From assembly GCF_000166295.1 (NCBI RefSeq), contig NC_017506.1, positions 3,534,001 through 3,598,000 on the forward strand: 64,000 nt of DNA, read 5' to 3'. The notes under the pieces are model-generated. The model worked only from the letters and a program-made list of their open reading frames with translations. It searched no databases and was not told the origin of the DNA. Positions 35,831 to 45,029 of this stretch are shown here, one piece after another (position 1 is the first letter of the stretch; each line of letters starts with the position of its first letter). The position numbers and the translations under genes were made by a program. The stretch is from Marinobacter adhaerens HP15. Lineage in GTDB: Bacteria > Pseudomonadota > Gammaproteobacteria > Pseudomonadales > Oleiphilaceae.

Positions 35831-36835
35831 TCAGGCCAGACCCACCCTGCGCGCCAGTTCCGCGGTGCGGTTGGCGTAGCCCCATTCGTTGTCGTACCAG
35901 GCGTAGATTTTCACCTGGGTGCCATTCACCACCATGGTGGACAGGGCATCGACGATGGAGGAACGCGGGTCGGTCTTGTAATCGATCGACACCAGCGGTC
36001 GCTCTTCGTAACCCAGGATGCCTTTGAGCTCGCCTTCCGCGGCTTCTTTCAAGAGCTGGTTTACTGTATCCCTGTCCGTGGCCGTTTCAACTTCAAACAC
36101 GCAATCGGTGAGCGACGCATTGGTCAGCGGAACGCGCACTGCGTGGCCATCCAGACGCCCTTTCAGCTCGGGGAATATTTCGATAATCGCCGTTGCCGAA
36201 CCGGTGCTGGTAGGAATCAGTGAACTCCCGCAGGCCCGCGCCCGGCGCAGGTCCTTGTGGGGCGCATCAATAATGGTCTGGGTGTTGGTCAGGCTGTGAA
36301 TGGTGGTGATAGAGCCGTGCTTGATGCCCAGCTTCTCGTGAATCACCTTTACCACCGGTGCCAGGCAGTTGGTGGTGCAGGAAGCAGCGGTCACAATGCG
36401 GTCGCTGGCCGGCTCGAAAATATCGTCGTTCACACCAACCACAATGTTCTTGGCGCCCGCCTCCTTCACCGGTGCGGTGACCACGACGCGTTTCACGCCC
36501 TGATCCAGATACGCCTGCAGGGCACTGACCTTCTTGTTGACGCCACTGGCCTCGATCACCAGATCGCAGCCGGACCAGTCAGTTTCGCCAATGGTGCGGT
36601 TATGGGTCACGCGGATGCGCTTCCCTTCGATCTCGATCTCCGTTCCATCGGCTGTTGCGTCATGGCTCCAACGACCATGGATGCTGTCAAAGTTGAGCAG
36701 ATGCGCCAGCGTAGCTGCGTCGGCACCCGGATCGTTGATGGCTACAAACTCCATGTCTGGCCAGCCCCAGGCGGCCCGCAAGGCCAGACGACCGATACGG
36801 CCGAATCCATTAATGCCTACTTTGATTTTGCTCAT
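35831..36835 (-). CDS. ArsJ-associated glyceraldehyde-3-phosphate dehydrogenase
   Basis: A 334-residue GAPDH that in arsJ operons uses arsenate in place of phosphate to make 1-arseno-3-phosphoglycerate for export by ArsJ. The NAD-binding N-terminus is [19 protein letters not shown] and the catalytic cysteine is in [19 protein letters not shown], with [21 protein letters not shown] and [16 protein letters not shown] also present. Its placement between arsC-arsR and arsJ, rather than any special residue, identifies it as the arsenic paralogue and not the glycolytic enzyme. The start is the ATG at 36835. Confidence 0.93.
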   Translation of the reverse strand: MSKIKVGINGFGRIGRLALRAAWGWPDMEFVAINDPGADAATLAHLLNFDSIHGRWSHDATADGTEIEIEGKRIRVTHNRTIGETDWSGCDLVIEASGVNKKVSALQAYLDQGVKRVVVTAPVKEAGAKNIVVGVNDDIFEPASDRIVTAASCTTNCLAPVVKVIHEKLGIKHGSITTIHSLTNTQTIIDAPHKDLRRARACGSSLIPTSTGSATAIIEIFPELKGRLDGHAVRVPLTNASLTDCVFEVETATDRDTVNQLLKEAAEGELKGILGYEERPLVSIDYKTDPRSSIVDALSTMVVNGTQVKIYAWYDNEWGYANRTAELARRVGLA

Positions 36836-36881
36836 AATCTGCTCCTGATGGACCTGTTCCCTGAATTTAACCGCGCGGGCA

Positions 36882-37646
36882 CTACAGGCATTGGACAGCC
36901 GGGCGGTCTGCCATGGCCAGCAATCGCGCCAGCGGGCTCTCTATCAATTGTTCGTTATGGCTGGCGGTTTCATCGAGCACCCGGGCCAACCACTGTGGAA
37001 TTCCCGGGCTGAGGGAATAGTAGATCCACTGGCCCCGACGCTCCGTGGCCAGCAGGCCTGCATCCCTCAGAGTGGCCAGATGCCGGCTGACCTTTGGCTG
37101 GGGCGCCTCAAAGGCTTCCGTAAGCTCGCAGACGCAGAGTTGTTCCTGGCTTCGAATCAGCAGCAGGGCTGCCAGGCGTAAGTCGTCAGCCATGGCCTTG
37201 AATACTGTAACCGGGTCATAGCTGGCGGGTTTTGGTCCGGTTTTTTTCTCATGCACCATTGCGAACAGCGCAATGCGCTCTTTGATTTCCTTGAGAGTGA
37301 GGGCGAAGGTGGAGTGGCGGTTTGCCGGTACCGGATCGGCAAAATCCCAGGCAATCTGCTGGGCCGGCTGGCAGACCGTGCCGCACTCGCTGGAGGCTTT
37401 CTCGCAGAGGGTAATCACGTAATCCCAATACTGTTCCTTCAGATCTGCCAGCTGCTTGCTGTGTAAGCCTTGGGTGGAGATGCCGGCTTCCTCCAGCACC
37501 TGCAGTGCTATGGGGTGGGGCCTGGTTGGCTCGGTACCGGCGCTGGCGACTTCAAACCGGTCCCCCGCCATGTCGCGAAGCAAGGCTTCTGCCATCAGGG
37601 AACGGGCACTGTTGGCGGTACAGACAAATAGAACGCGGCGCTTCAT
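36882..37646 (-). CDS. Fused arsenate reductase (ArsC) - ArsR regulator
   Basis: A 254-residue two-domain fusion. Residues 1-145 are a low-molecular-weight phosphatase-type arsenate reductase with the P-loop [16 protein letters not shown] (Cys-X5-Arg) and Asp of WDFADPV. Residues about 150-254 are an ArsR-type winged helix: [17 protein letters not shown], the metalloid-binding [11 protein letters not shown], and the DNA-recognition helix [25 protein letters not shown]. One protein thus reduces arsenate and senses arsenite. It starts the arsC-arsR, GAPDH, arsJ operon and is divergent from the ACR3 pump. A palindromic operator lies in the 91-base divergent gap. The start is the ATG at 37646. 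Confidence 0.93.
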   Translation of the reverse strand: MKRRVLFVCTANSARSLMAEALLRDMAGDRFEVASAGTEPTRPHPIALQVLEEAGISTQGLHSKQLADLKEQYWDYVITLCEKASSECGTVCQPAQQIAWDFADPVPANRHSTFALTLKEIKERIALFAMVHEKKTGPKPASYDPVTVFKAMADDLRLAALLLIRSQEQLCVCELTEAFEAPQPKVSRHLATLRDAGLLATERRGQWIYYSLSPGIPQWLARVLDETASHNEQLIESPLARLLAMADRPAVQCL

Positions 37647-37660
37647 ATCTGGAGTTCCGT

Positions 37661-37680
37661 ATATTCGGTTTTATGAATAT
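37661..37680. promoter_or_regulatory. Probable ArsR operator in the divergent ars promoter
   Basis: ATATTCGGTTTTATGAATAT has perfect 6-base inverted half-sites (ATATTC, GAATAT) separated by eight bases, as in ArsR/SmtB operators. It lies between the arsC-arsR start (37646, minus) and the ACR3 start (37738, plus). A -10-like CATAAT at 37692-37697 faces ACR3. Confidence 0.68.
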
Positions 37681-37737
37681 CTAATTTTGTGCATAATAGA
37701 TTCAGCGTCCCTACGAGTAAAGGAATCATCAAACAGG

Positions 37738-38808
37738 ATGAGCACCAACACAGAAATAACCCGGGCTGAAGACGCCGACGGCGGCATGGATTTGTTCGGC
37801 AAGTTCCTGTCGGTATGGGTGGCCCTGGCCATCATCGCCGGCGTGGCGCTCGGTCAGCTCGCACCAGTGGTACCCGAAACCCTGTCCCGTTTCGAGTACG
37901 CGCAGGTCTCCATCCCCATCGCCATTCTGATCTGGGCAATGATTTTCCCGATGATGGCGCAGATTGATTTCAGTGCAGTGGTCGGCGTCAGAAAAGAACC
38001 GAAAGGCCTGGCGATCACCACCATCGTCAACTGGCTGATCAAGCCTTTCACCATGTTTGCCATTGCCTGGTTTTTTCTGATGGTGGTGTTCGAGCCATGG
38101 ATCGCTCCGGGACTGGCCAGCGAATACCTGGCTGGCGCAATCCTGCTAGGCGCGGCGCCCTGCACCGCCATGGTGTTCGTCTGGAGTTACCTGACGAAAG
38201 GCGATGCCGCCTACACCCTGGTCCAGGTATCTCTCAACGACATCATCATGCTGTTCGCCTTCGCGCCAATTGTTGTTTTCCTGCTGGGCATTTCGGACAT
38301 ACAGGTGCCCTGGGATACCGTGCTGCTGTCCGTAGTCCTGTACATCGTGATTCCGCTAGCGGCCGGGTACCTGACCCGCCGCGCCCTGATCTCGCGGCAC
38401 GGTCAGCAATGGTACGACGACGTTTTCATGAAGCGCCTCAGCCCGGTCACCCCGGCGGCGCTGATCGTCACTCTGGTGTTGCTGTTCGCCTTCCAGGGTG
38501 AAGTGATCCTGAACAATCCCCTGCACATTGCACTGATCGCCGTGCCGCTGATTGTTCAGACTTTCCTGATTTTCTTCCTGGCCTACGGCTGGGCGAGGCT
38601 GTGGAAAGTCCGCCATTGCATCGCGGCGCCAGGCGCCATGATTGGTGCCAGCAACTTCTTCGAACTGGCCGTGGCCGCCGCCATCGCACTGTTCGGCCTG
38701 CAATCCGGCGCAGCGCTGGCAACCGTCGTCGGGGTTTTGGTGGAGGTACCTCTGATGCTGGTGCTCGTTCGCATCGCCAACAAGACCCGGGATAGGTTCC
38801 CGGCATAA
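37738..38808 (+). CDS. acr3: Arsenite efflux permease ACR3
   Basis: A 356-residue arsenite exporter of the BART superfamily with ten predicted transmembrane segments. The conserved Cys is in LLGAAPCTAMVFVWSYLTKGDAAYTL; other typical blocks are QVSLNDIIMLFAFAPIVVFLLGI and GAMIGASNFFELAVAAAIALFGLQSGAALATVVGV near the end. The start is the ATG at 37738 (MSTNTEITRAED); the frame is open upstream, but that region is the divergent promoter and the antisense of arsC. It pumps the arsenite made by the ArsC domain of its divergent neighbour. Confidence 0.95.
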   Translation: MSTNTEITRAEDADGGMDLFGKFLSVWVALAIIAGVALGQLAPVVPETLSRFEYAQVSIPIAILIWAMIFPMMAQIDFSAVVGVRKEPKGLAITTIVNWLIKPFTMFAIAWFFLMVVFEPWIAPGLASEYLAGAILLGAAPCTAMVFVWSYLTKGDAAYTLVQVSLNDIIMLFAFAPIVVFLLGISDIQVPWDTVLLSVVLYIVIPLAAGYLTRRALISRHGQQWYDDVFMKRLSPVTPAALIVTLVLLFAFQGEVILNNPLHIALIAVPLIVQTFLIFFLAYGWARLWKVRHCIAAPGAMIGASNFFELAVAAAIALFGLQSGAALATVVGVLVEVPLMLVLVRIANKTRDRFPA

Positions 38809-38937
38809 ATCGCGGCGGCCACCGCCGGGCTTTTGGTCACGGCGCTGGCCTCACTCGCATTACCTGTTCAGCTCACCGTCACCCTGCTAATATCGCGGCC
38901 ACATTTCTGACGTACTGAATCTGACGGAATCCACGCA

Positions 38938-39735
38938 ATGGACGTTTTCCAGGCCCTTTTCCTTGGCCTTCTCCAGGGACTGACCGAATTCCTACCCATC
39001 TCCAGCTCCGCTCACCTGATCCTCACCCCGGCGCTGTTCGGCTGGACCGATCAGGGCGTAGGCTTCGACCTGTCGGTGCACGTCGGGACCTTGCTGGCGG
39101 TTGTGCTCTATTTCCGGAGGGATGTTTTTGGTATTGCCCGGGACGGAATGATTTCCGTCAGCCGCCGCAAAATCGTTGGCCAGGGCGCCCTGGCCTGGTA
39201 CCTCGTCATCGGCACCATCCCTGCGGGCCTGGCCGGCCTGGCGTTGCTCGATATGATCGACAACGAACTGCGGGCGGTGGAAGTCATCTTCTTCACCACC
39301 CTGTTCTTCGGCCTGCTGCTCGGTCTCGCCGACTGGCTGCCCAAACGTCAGCGCACGCTCGACAAACTGAACTGGAAAGACGCCGTCCTGGTAGGCATTG
39401 CCCAGGCCATGGCTTTGGTCCCCGGGACGTCTCGCTCTGGCGTTACCATCACCGCCGGTCTGTTCCTGGGCATGACCCGCGAAACCGCCTCCAGGTTCTC
39501 ATTCCTGTTGGCAATCCCGATCATCGTGCTGGCATCGGCAGTGAAACTGCTGGAAGTGGCAACTTCGGATGTGATCGTCGACTGGAGTGGTTTTCTGATT
39601 GGCGGAGTGACCTCATTCCTGATGGCCATTACCGCAATCCACTTCTTCCTGAAGTGGCTCAACAAGGTAGGCATGTGGCCGTACGTTATCTATCGGATTG
39701 TTCTGGCGGGCGTGATTTACGCAGTTCTTATGTAA
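38938..39735 (+). CDS. uppP: Undecaprenyl-diphosphatase UppP (BacA)
   Basis: A 265-residue integral membrane phosphatase that recycles the lipid carrier of peptidoglycan and O-antigen synthesis. Both family motifs are intact: LLQGLTEFLPISSSAHLIL near residue 13 and the PGTSRSG motif in ALVPGTSRSGVTITAGLFLGM. The start is the ATG at 38938. Palindromic repeat copy B begins 29 bases after its stop, in the convergent gap with uvrD. Confidence 0.96.
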   Translation: MDVFQALFLGLLQGLTEFLPISSSAHLILTPALFGWTDQGVGFDLSVHVGTLLAVVLYFRRDVFGIARDGMISVSRRKIVGQGALAWYLVIGTIPAGLAGLALLDMIDNELRAVEVIFFTTLFFGLLLGLADWLPKRQRTLDKLNWKDAVLVGIAQAMALVPGTSRSGVTITAGLFLGMTRETASRFSFLLAIPIIVLASAVKLLEVATSDVIVDWSGFLIGGVTSFLMAITAIHFFLKWLNKVGMWPYVIYRIVLAGVIYAVLM

Positions 39736-39764
39736 ACGCGGCGCCCAGCAAAGAGTCTGAAGCG

Positions 39765-39955
39765 CAGGGTTGGGGTGGCCTTTCCAAAACTGTGCGGAGC
39801 CAAGGATGGCGGAGCCCAAGCGCCACATGGGTGAGGCCGAGCGCTTATGAAGCGAAGCTTCATGCGACAGCCGAACGACTGCAATCTGTGATTGCAGGCT
39901 GGACCCCGGAGGGGTGCCGCAAGGAGCGTGTTTTGGAAAGGCCACCCCAACCCTG
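39765..39955 (+). repeat. Palindromic GGA-hairpin repeat, copy B (long core)
   Basis: Perfect 26-base inverted arms at 39765-39790 and 39930-39955 enclose a 139-base core. The first part matches copies A, C and D (GCCAAGGATGGC with AGGA loop, AAGCG, then CACATGGGTG) and the last bases before the right arm are again AGCGT. An extra stretch of roughly 85 bases holds further hairpins: ATGAAGCGAAGCTTCAT near 39848, CTGCAATCTGTGATTGCAG near 39881 and ACCCCGGAGGGGT near 39903. It lies between convergent uppP and uvrD. Confidence 0.88.
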
Positions 39956-39969
39956 TGCACGCACCCAAA

Positions 39970-42135
39970 CTAGCAGGCCTCCAACGGCGCATACGCCAGA
40001 ACCAGCCACTTGGCGCCCTCATCAAAGTTCACCTGCACCCGAGTATGGTGCCCGGTACCCTCCGAATTCATCACGATGCCCTCGCCAAACTTGGGATGGC
40101 GTACGCGCTGACCCAGGCTAAAGCCTGACTGCTGCGCCGAATCCTGGCTGAACATGCTCTCATTCGGACGCTCGACCATGGCCGGACGGGTGACGGTATT
40201 TCGCAGCCGTACTTCCTGTAGACAGTCGCCCGGAATCTCCCGCACAAACCGGGACAACGCGTTGAACTTTTCCTGACCGTACAAACGCCGGGATTCGGCG
40301 TAAGTGAGTACCAGCTTCTTCATTGCCCGGGTTATGCCTACGTAGGCCAGTCGGCGCTCCTCTTCCATGCGACCCGGCTCTTCCAGGGACATGCCGTGGG
40401 GAAACAGCCCCTCTTCCACACCGGCCAGGAACACCAGGGGAAACTCCAGGCCCTTGGCAGAGTGCAGGGTCATCAGCTGAACGCTGTCTTCATGATCCCC
40501 GGCCTGGGACTCACCCGCATCCAGAGCCGCCTGGGCGATGAATTCCGACAGCGCGTCGACCCCATCCTCCACTTCGTAATCAGACAGGGCATTCACCAGT
40601 TCCTCCAGGTTTTCCACCCGGGCCTGGCCTTTCTCGCCTTTTTCGCTGGCGTGATAATCCTTCAAGCCGCTGTTTTCGATGGTCTGTTTCATCAGGCCAT
40701 GCAATGACGCATCGCCGACCATTTCGGAGAGGCCTTCGATGATCGCAATGAAAGACTGCAGGCCGGTTTTGGCCCGGCCTTTCACCTGCCCGGCGTCCAG
40801 CAGCCGCTCGGCGGATTCCCACAAGGAGATGCTTTGCTCGGTGGCGTATTCCCGAAGTTCAGCGAGACTTTTTGCGCCTATGCCACGGGGCGGCACATTC
40901 ACCACTCGCTCAAATGCTGCATCGTCGCGGCGATACTGGACCAGCCTCAGGTACGCCAGGGCGTTTCGGATTTCCTGGCGGTCGTAGAAACGCAGACCTC
41001 CATAGACCCGATAAGGGATCCCCTGGCGCATCAGGGATTCTTCCAGAACCCGGGACTGGGCGTTGGAGCGATAGAGAATCGCGGATTCACTGCGCAGATT
41101 GCCGTCCTGCACCCAGGCGGAAATGCTGTCGGCAATGTAGTTGGCTTCGTCCTGCTCGTTGAACGCCGCGTACAGGCTGATCGGTTCACCTTCAGGACCG
41201 TCGGTCCAGAGCTCCTTGCCCAGCCGGCCCTGGTTGTTGGCGATCACCGCGTTGGCCGCCTTCAGGATCATCTGGGTGGAGCGGTAGTTCTGCTCCAGAC
41301 GCACCAACCGGGCATTGGGGAAATCCCGCTGGTACTGCTGGATGTTTTCGACCTTGGCGCCCCGCCAGCCGTAGATAGACTGATCGTCGTCCCCCACCAC
41401 CGTCATTGGCACGCGATTGCTGGCCAGCACCTGCAGCCAGGCGTATTGAATGGTGTTGGTGTCCTGAAACTCGTCCACCAGGATATGCTGGAACCGGCTC
41501 TGGTAATGGGCCAGCAGCTCCGGGCGATGCAGCCACAGTTCATGGGATCGGAGCAACAACTCGCCAAAATCCACCAGACCACCCTGCTGGCAGAGTTTTT
41601 CGTACTGGCGATAGATCTTCAGCATGATCGACAGGAAATGGTCGCCCGGATTCTCCTGGATATGATCCACCCGCAGCCCTTCGTCTTTCTGGCTACTGAT
41701 AAACCACTGGGCCTGCTTCGGCGGCCACTTGCTCTCATCAATCTGGTTTTCCCGCATCACCCGCTTGATCAGCCGCAGCTGGTCGTCACTGTCCAGCACC
41801 TGGAAGTTCTCCGGCAAGCCAGCGTCTTTCCAGTGCGAGCGCAGCAGACGGTGCGCGATGCCGTGAAAGGTGCCGAACCAGAGGCCGCGAGCCGGAATGT
41901 CCATCATCTGCTCAATGCGGTAACGCATCTCCTTGGCGGCCTTGTTGGTAAACGTAACCGCCAGGATGCCAGTGGGCGGTACCCGATCCACGGTCATCAA
42001 CCACGCAATCCGATGGACCAAAACGCGGGTTTTGCCGCTACCTGCGCCGGCCAGAACCAAGAGGTGATCGTTCTGAGCGGTAACAGCTTCACGCTGGGCA
42101 TCGTTCAACGGATCGATGATGTGGGAGACGTCCAT
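39970..42135 (-). CDS. uvrD: DNA helicase II UvrD
   Basis: A 721-residue superfamily 1A helicase that acts in nucleotide-excision and mismatch repair. Motifs in order: Q-motif PLNDAQREAV, Walker A LVLAGAGSGKTRVLVHRIAW, motif II LVDEFQDTN, motif III VVGDDDQSIYGWRGA, motif IV VRLEQNYRST, motif V LMTLHSAKGLEFPLVFLAG and motif VI RRLAYVGITRAMKKLVLTYA. The C-terminus has the UvrD/PcrA Tudor-like segment LGQRVRHPKFGEGIVMNSEG. The start is the ATG at 42135. Repeat copy C lies in its upstream gap and copy B follows its 3' end. Confidence 0.96.
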   Translation of the reverse strand: MDVSHIIDPLNDAQREAVTAQNDHLLVLAGAGSGKTRVLVHRIAWLMTVDRVPPTGILAVTFTNKAAKEMRYRIEQMMDIPARGLWFGTFHGIAHRLLRSHWKDAGLPENFQVLDSDDQLRLIKRVMRENQIDESKWPPKQAQWFISSQKDEGLRVDHIQENPGDHFLSIMLKIYRQYEKLCQQGGLVDFGELLLRSHELWLHRPELLAHYQSRFQHILVDEFQDTNTIQYAWLQVLASNRVPMTVVGDDDQSIYGWRGAKVENIQQYQRDFPNARLVRLEQNYRSTQMILKAANAVIANNQGRLGKELWTDGPEGEPISLYAAFNEQDEANYIADSISAWVQDGNLRSESAILYRSNAQSRVLEESLMRQGIPYRVYGGLRFYDRQEIRNALAYLRLVQYRRDDAAFERVVNVPPRGIGAKSLAELREYATEQSISLWESAERLLDAGQVKGRAKTGLQSFIAIIEGLSEMVGDASLHGLMKQTIENSGLKDYHASEKGEKGQARVENLEELVNALSDYEVEDGVDALSEFIAQAALDAGESQAGDHEDSVQLMTLHSAKGLEFPLVFLAGVEEGLFPHGMSLEEPGRMEEERRLAYVGITRAMKKLVLTYAESRRLYGQEKFNALSRFVREIPGDCLQEVRLRNTVTRPAMVERPNESMFSQDSAQQSGFSLGQRVRHPKFGEGIVMNSEGTGHHTRVQVNFDEGAKWLVLAYAPLEAC

Positions 42136-42245
42136 AAAGAATCGGTTCGCTACTGGTTAAATAAACAGGTCTGAGAGTATAACAGGAGAAATGCGGGATT
42201 TCTTTTGGGCTTGGGTTAGCCCTTTTCTTGAGGGGAAAAGCACGA

Positions 42246-42341
42246 GGGCGGGGCTCTGTTCAGGACACGCTACGAGCACATCCATGTGCGCTTGGCTGTG
42301 GCCATCCCTGGCCACAGACAGTCCTGAACAGAGCCCCGCCC
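42246..42341 (-). repeat. Palindromic GGA-hairpin repeat, copy C
   Basis: Perfect 21-base arms at 42246-42266 and 42321-42341 enclose a 54-base core. On the minus strand the core contains a hairpin with a 9-bp stem and loop GGGA (inner part TGGCCAGGGATGGCCA), AAGCG, a second hairpin GCACATGGATGTGC (5-bp stem, loop TGGA) and AGCGT. The gap 42136-42375 holds this element and the uvrD promoter region. The core reads in the sense of the gabD transcript, whose stop is 35 bases upstream. Confidence 0.9.
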
Positions 42342-42375
42342 CCGCGCTTATCTCGCTTTGGAGATGGCTTCTCTG

Positions 42376-43827
42376 TTAAAAACCCCTTGGTACAGTCTGC
42401 GCTTCAACAAACTCGAACAGACCTTCCAGGCCGCCTTCACGACCAATACCAGAGGCTTTCATGCCACCAAACGGCGCTTCCGGTGTCGGGCCGGTGCCGG
42501 TGTTCCAGCCGCAGTGGCCGAAACGAAGGCCAGCAGCCACGCGCTGGGCGCGTTCGGCATCGTTGGTGAACACGTAGGAGGCGAGACCGAACTCGGTGTC
42601 GTTACCAGCTTCGATGACTTCCTCTTCCGTGCGGAACAGGGCCATGGGCACCAGCGGACCGAAGGTTTCTTCCTGGTAGCAGCACATATCCCGGTTTACG
42701 CCGTGCACGACGGTCGGCGGGAAGAACAGGTCGTTACCCAGATCTTCCGGTTTCTTGCCGGCAACCAGGGTAGCGCCTTTTTCGAGGGCATCCTGTACGT
42801 GACGCTTGACCTTGTCGTAGCCGGCCTGGTTGATCAGGGGGCCAAGGTCCACGTCGCCGTTGATGCCGTCGCCGACGGTCATCTTGTTGACCCGCTCGGC
42901 CAGTTTTTCACCGAAGGCATCGGCCACTTTCTCGTGCACAAAAATCCGGTTAGCACAGACACAAGTCTGACCGCCACCCCGGAATTTGTTGGCGATGAGG
43001 TTATCCGCCGCCGCATCCAGATCGGCATCATCAAAGACAATGAACGGCGCGTTGCCGCCCAGCTCCAGGGCCAGTTTCTTGACCTGATCCGCCGTATCGA
43101 CAATGAGCTTGCGGCCCACTTCGGTGGAACCGGTAAAGCTGAGCATGGGCACGTCGGGGCTCTCGCAGAGAACCTTGCCGATCACGCTGGCTTTACCCAT
43201 CACCAGGTTCACCATGCCGTCGGGTATGTCGGTGTGCTTATCCATCAGGCTGAAGAGGGCAATCATGGTCAGCGGGGTTTCACTGGCCGGTTTGATCACC
43301 GAGGGGCAGCCTGCCGCCAGCGCAGCGGAGAGCTTCTTCGCGATCATGCCAATGGGGAAGTTCCAGGGCGTGATCAGGCCGGTGACACCAATGGGCCGGT
43401 AATGGACCGTCCAGGTGCAGTCTTTCGGCTTTTCCGGAATGGTATGGGCATCCAGGGCCTGGATGTGCTTGGAGCAGTAATCGAAGAACCCGGCGGCGTA
43501 ATCCACTTCACCCTGGGCCTCCTGCAGCGGCTTGCCGTGCTCCATGCACAGGATCCGACCGACTTCCTCCTTGTTGGCCTTGAGCGCGTCCCGGATGTCT
43601 TCCAGCCACTTGCGGCGGGTCTCGATGCTGTAGGGACTGGTCAGTCGCAGTGCCGACTTGCCGGAGGCAACGGCGGCGTTCACTTCGTCTTCAGACATGG
43701 ATGCGACCTGGGCGATCACCTTACCCGTTGCCGGGTTATAGACATCGAAGGTGTTGCCATGTTCATTGTCAGTCCAGCGACCACCGATATAGCCGGTCAG
43801 CTTTTCCAGCAGGGGTGACTCGATCAT
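42376..43827 (-). CDS. gabD: NAD(P)-dependent succinate-semialdehyde dehydrogenase
   Basis: A 483-residue aldehyde dehydrogenase, best matched to GabD-type succinate-semialdehyde dehydrogenases (GABA and related catabolism to succinate). Key parts: PWNFPIGMIAKKLSAALAAG (cofactor loop), FTGSTEVGRKL, the base Glu in LALELGGNAPFIVFDD, the catalytic Cys in GGGQTCVCANRIFVHE, and the C-terminal EAPFGGMKASGIGREGG. The start is the ATG at 43827 with GAGGAG upstream. No gabT is adjacent, so the exact aldehyde is inferred. Repeat copy C follows the stop. Confidence 0.9.
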   Translation of the reverse strand: MIESPLLEKLTGYIGGRWTDNEHGNTFDVYNPATGKVIAQVASMSEDEVNAAVASGKSALRLTSPYSIETRRKWLEDIRDALKANKEEVGRILCMEHGKPLQEAQGEVDYAAGFFDYCSKHIQALDAHTIPEKPKDCTWTVHYRPIGVTGLITPWNFPIGMIAKKLSAALAAGCPSVIKPASETPLTMIALFSLMDKHTDIPDGMVNLVMGKASVIGKVLCESPDVPMLSFTGSTEVGRKLIVDTADQVKKLALELGGNAPFIVFDDADLDAAADNLIANKFRGGGQTCVCANRIFVHEKVADAFGEKLAERVNKMTVGDGINGDVDLGPLINQAGYDKVKRHVQDALEKGATLVAGKKPEDLGNDLFFPPTVVHGVNRDMCCYQEETFGPLVPMALFRTEEEVIEAGNDTEFGLASYVFTNDAERAQRVAAGLRFGHCGWNTGTGPTPEAPFGGMKASGIGREGGLEGLFEFVEAQTVPRGF

Positions 43828-44012
43828 CTCGGCTCCTCTTCTGTGATTGGCTCCGCCCCGAGTGGGGCGCAGTAAGGGTAATCTGGTTGCGTCAGTGTTT
43901 TATGTCTTTCATAGTGGATGTTGTATCCCAACCTGTAAAGTCAAGGGCAGGCTTTTGATCATCGCCTGAGTGTGCCTATACTCGGGGGATCAGCCACCCA
44001 GGAGACCGAACA

Positions 44013-45025
44013 ATGAAGGCATTTTCCATCCCGCACAGGATGAGCATGTTCCACAGACCTACTTTACCCGGGGACAGATGCGCCAGCCCCAGGAAATTCC
44101 TGCCCGCACTGGTGAAATGCTGGGCGGACTCAGGGAACTGGGCATCTCTGTGCTGCAGCCAGCAGACCAGGGCGCGGGGCCGATTTCAAAAGTCCACGAT
44201 CTGGGCTACCTGCGCTTTCTAGAATCTGCGCATCGGCGCTGGAAGCAGATGGATGACTGGGGCGATGAGGTTATTTCGAATATCTTCGTCCGCTCCCCGA
44301 ATCACCTGACTGGCATTCTCGCCGAGGCGGCCCGCTATCAGGCCGATGGCAGCTGCCCGATTGGCGAACACACTTGGCATGCCGCGTACTGGTCTGCCCA
44401 GAGCGCGCTGGGTGCGGCTGATGCACTGATCGCCGGCGACAGAACGTCGTACGCCGTGTGCCGTCCGCCTGGGCACCATGCCCGCCGGGATGCCGCCGGT
44501 GGTTTCTGTTACCTGAACAACGCCGCAATTGCTGCCGAGCATATGAAGGCCCGGTTCCCGAAAATCGTTATCCTGGATACCGACATGCACCACGGCCAGG
44601 GTATCCAGGAGATTTTCTACGATCGCAGCGATGTGCTGTACATCTCCATCCACGGCGATACCACCAACTTCTACCCGGTAGTCAGCGGCTTCGAGAACGA
44701 ACGTGGCGAAGGGGAAGGGTTTGGCTACAACATCAACATGCCGATGCCCCATGGTTCCACGGAAGATGACTTCTTCGCGAAACTGGACGACGCCCTTGCA
44801 GCGATCAAGCTGTTCCAGCCGGACGCCATCATTCTGGCCCTCGGGTTCGACATCTACAAGAACGATCCCCAGGCCAAAGTATCGGTATCATCGGAAGGTT
44901 TCTGCAGGCTCAGCACCCATGTGCGCCAGCTGGGACTGCCTACTCTGGTGGTGCAGGAAGGCGGATATGACCTGGACGCCCTGAGCGAGAACGTCCAGCA
45001 GTTCTTCAAAGGCCTGGCCGGCTGA
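44013..45025 (+). CDS. Histone deacetylase-family (acetylpolyamine amidohydrolase-type) enzyme, apparent frameshift near start
   Basis: The main frame encodes a class II-type deacetylase: VCRPPGHHARRDAAGGFCYLNNAAIAAEHM (active-site His pair), ILDTDMHHGQGIQEIFYDR (zinc Asp/His), ALGFDIYKNDP and VVQEGGYDLDAL. Bacterial members deacetylate acetylpolyamines or other N-acetyl compounds. The frame has no proper start. The ATG at 44013 with AGGAGA eight bases upstream reads MKAF and joins the main frame (FHPAQDEHVPQTYFTRGQMR) only with one more T in the run at 44022-44025; the corrected protein would be 337 residues. GTG at 43970 could start the uncorrected frame but lacks a binding site. Error or real mutation cannot be told apart here. 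Confidence 0.85.
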
Positions 45026-45029
45026 TATT

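Noticed and set aside
42358..43818. A 486-codon plus-strand frame opposite gabD
   Set aside because: The minus strand encodes a complete aldehyde dehydrogenase with active-site Cys and Glu.
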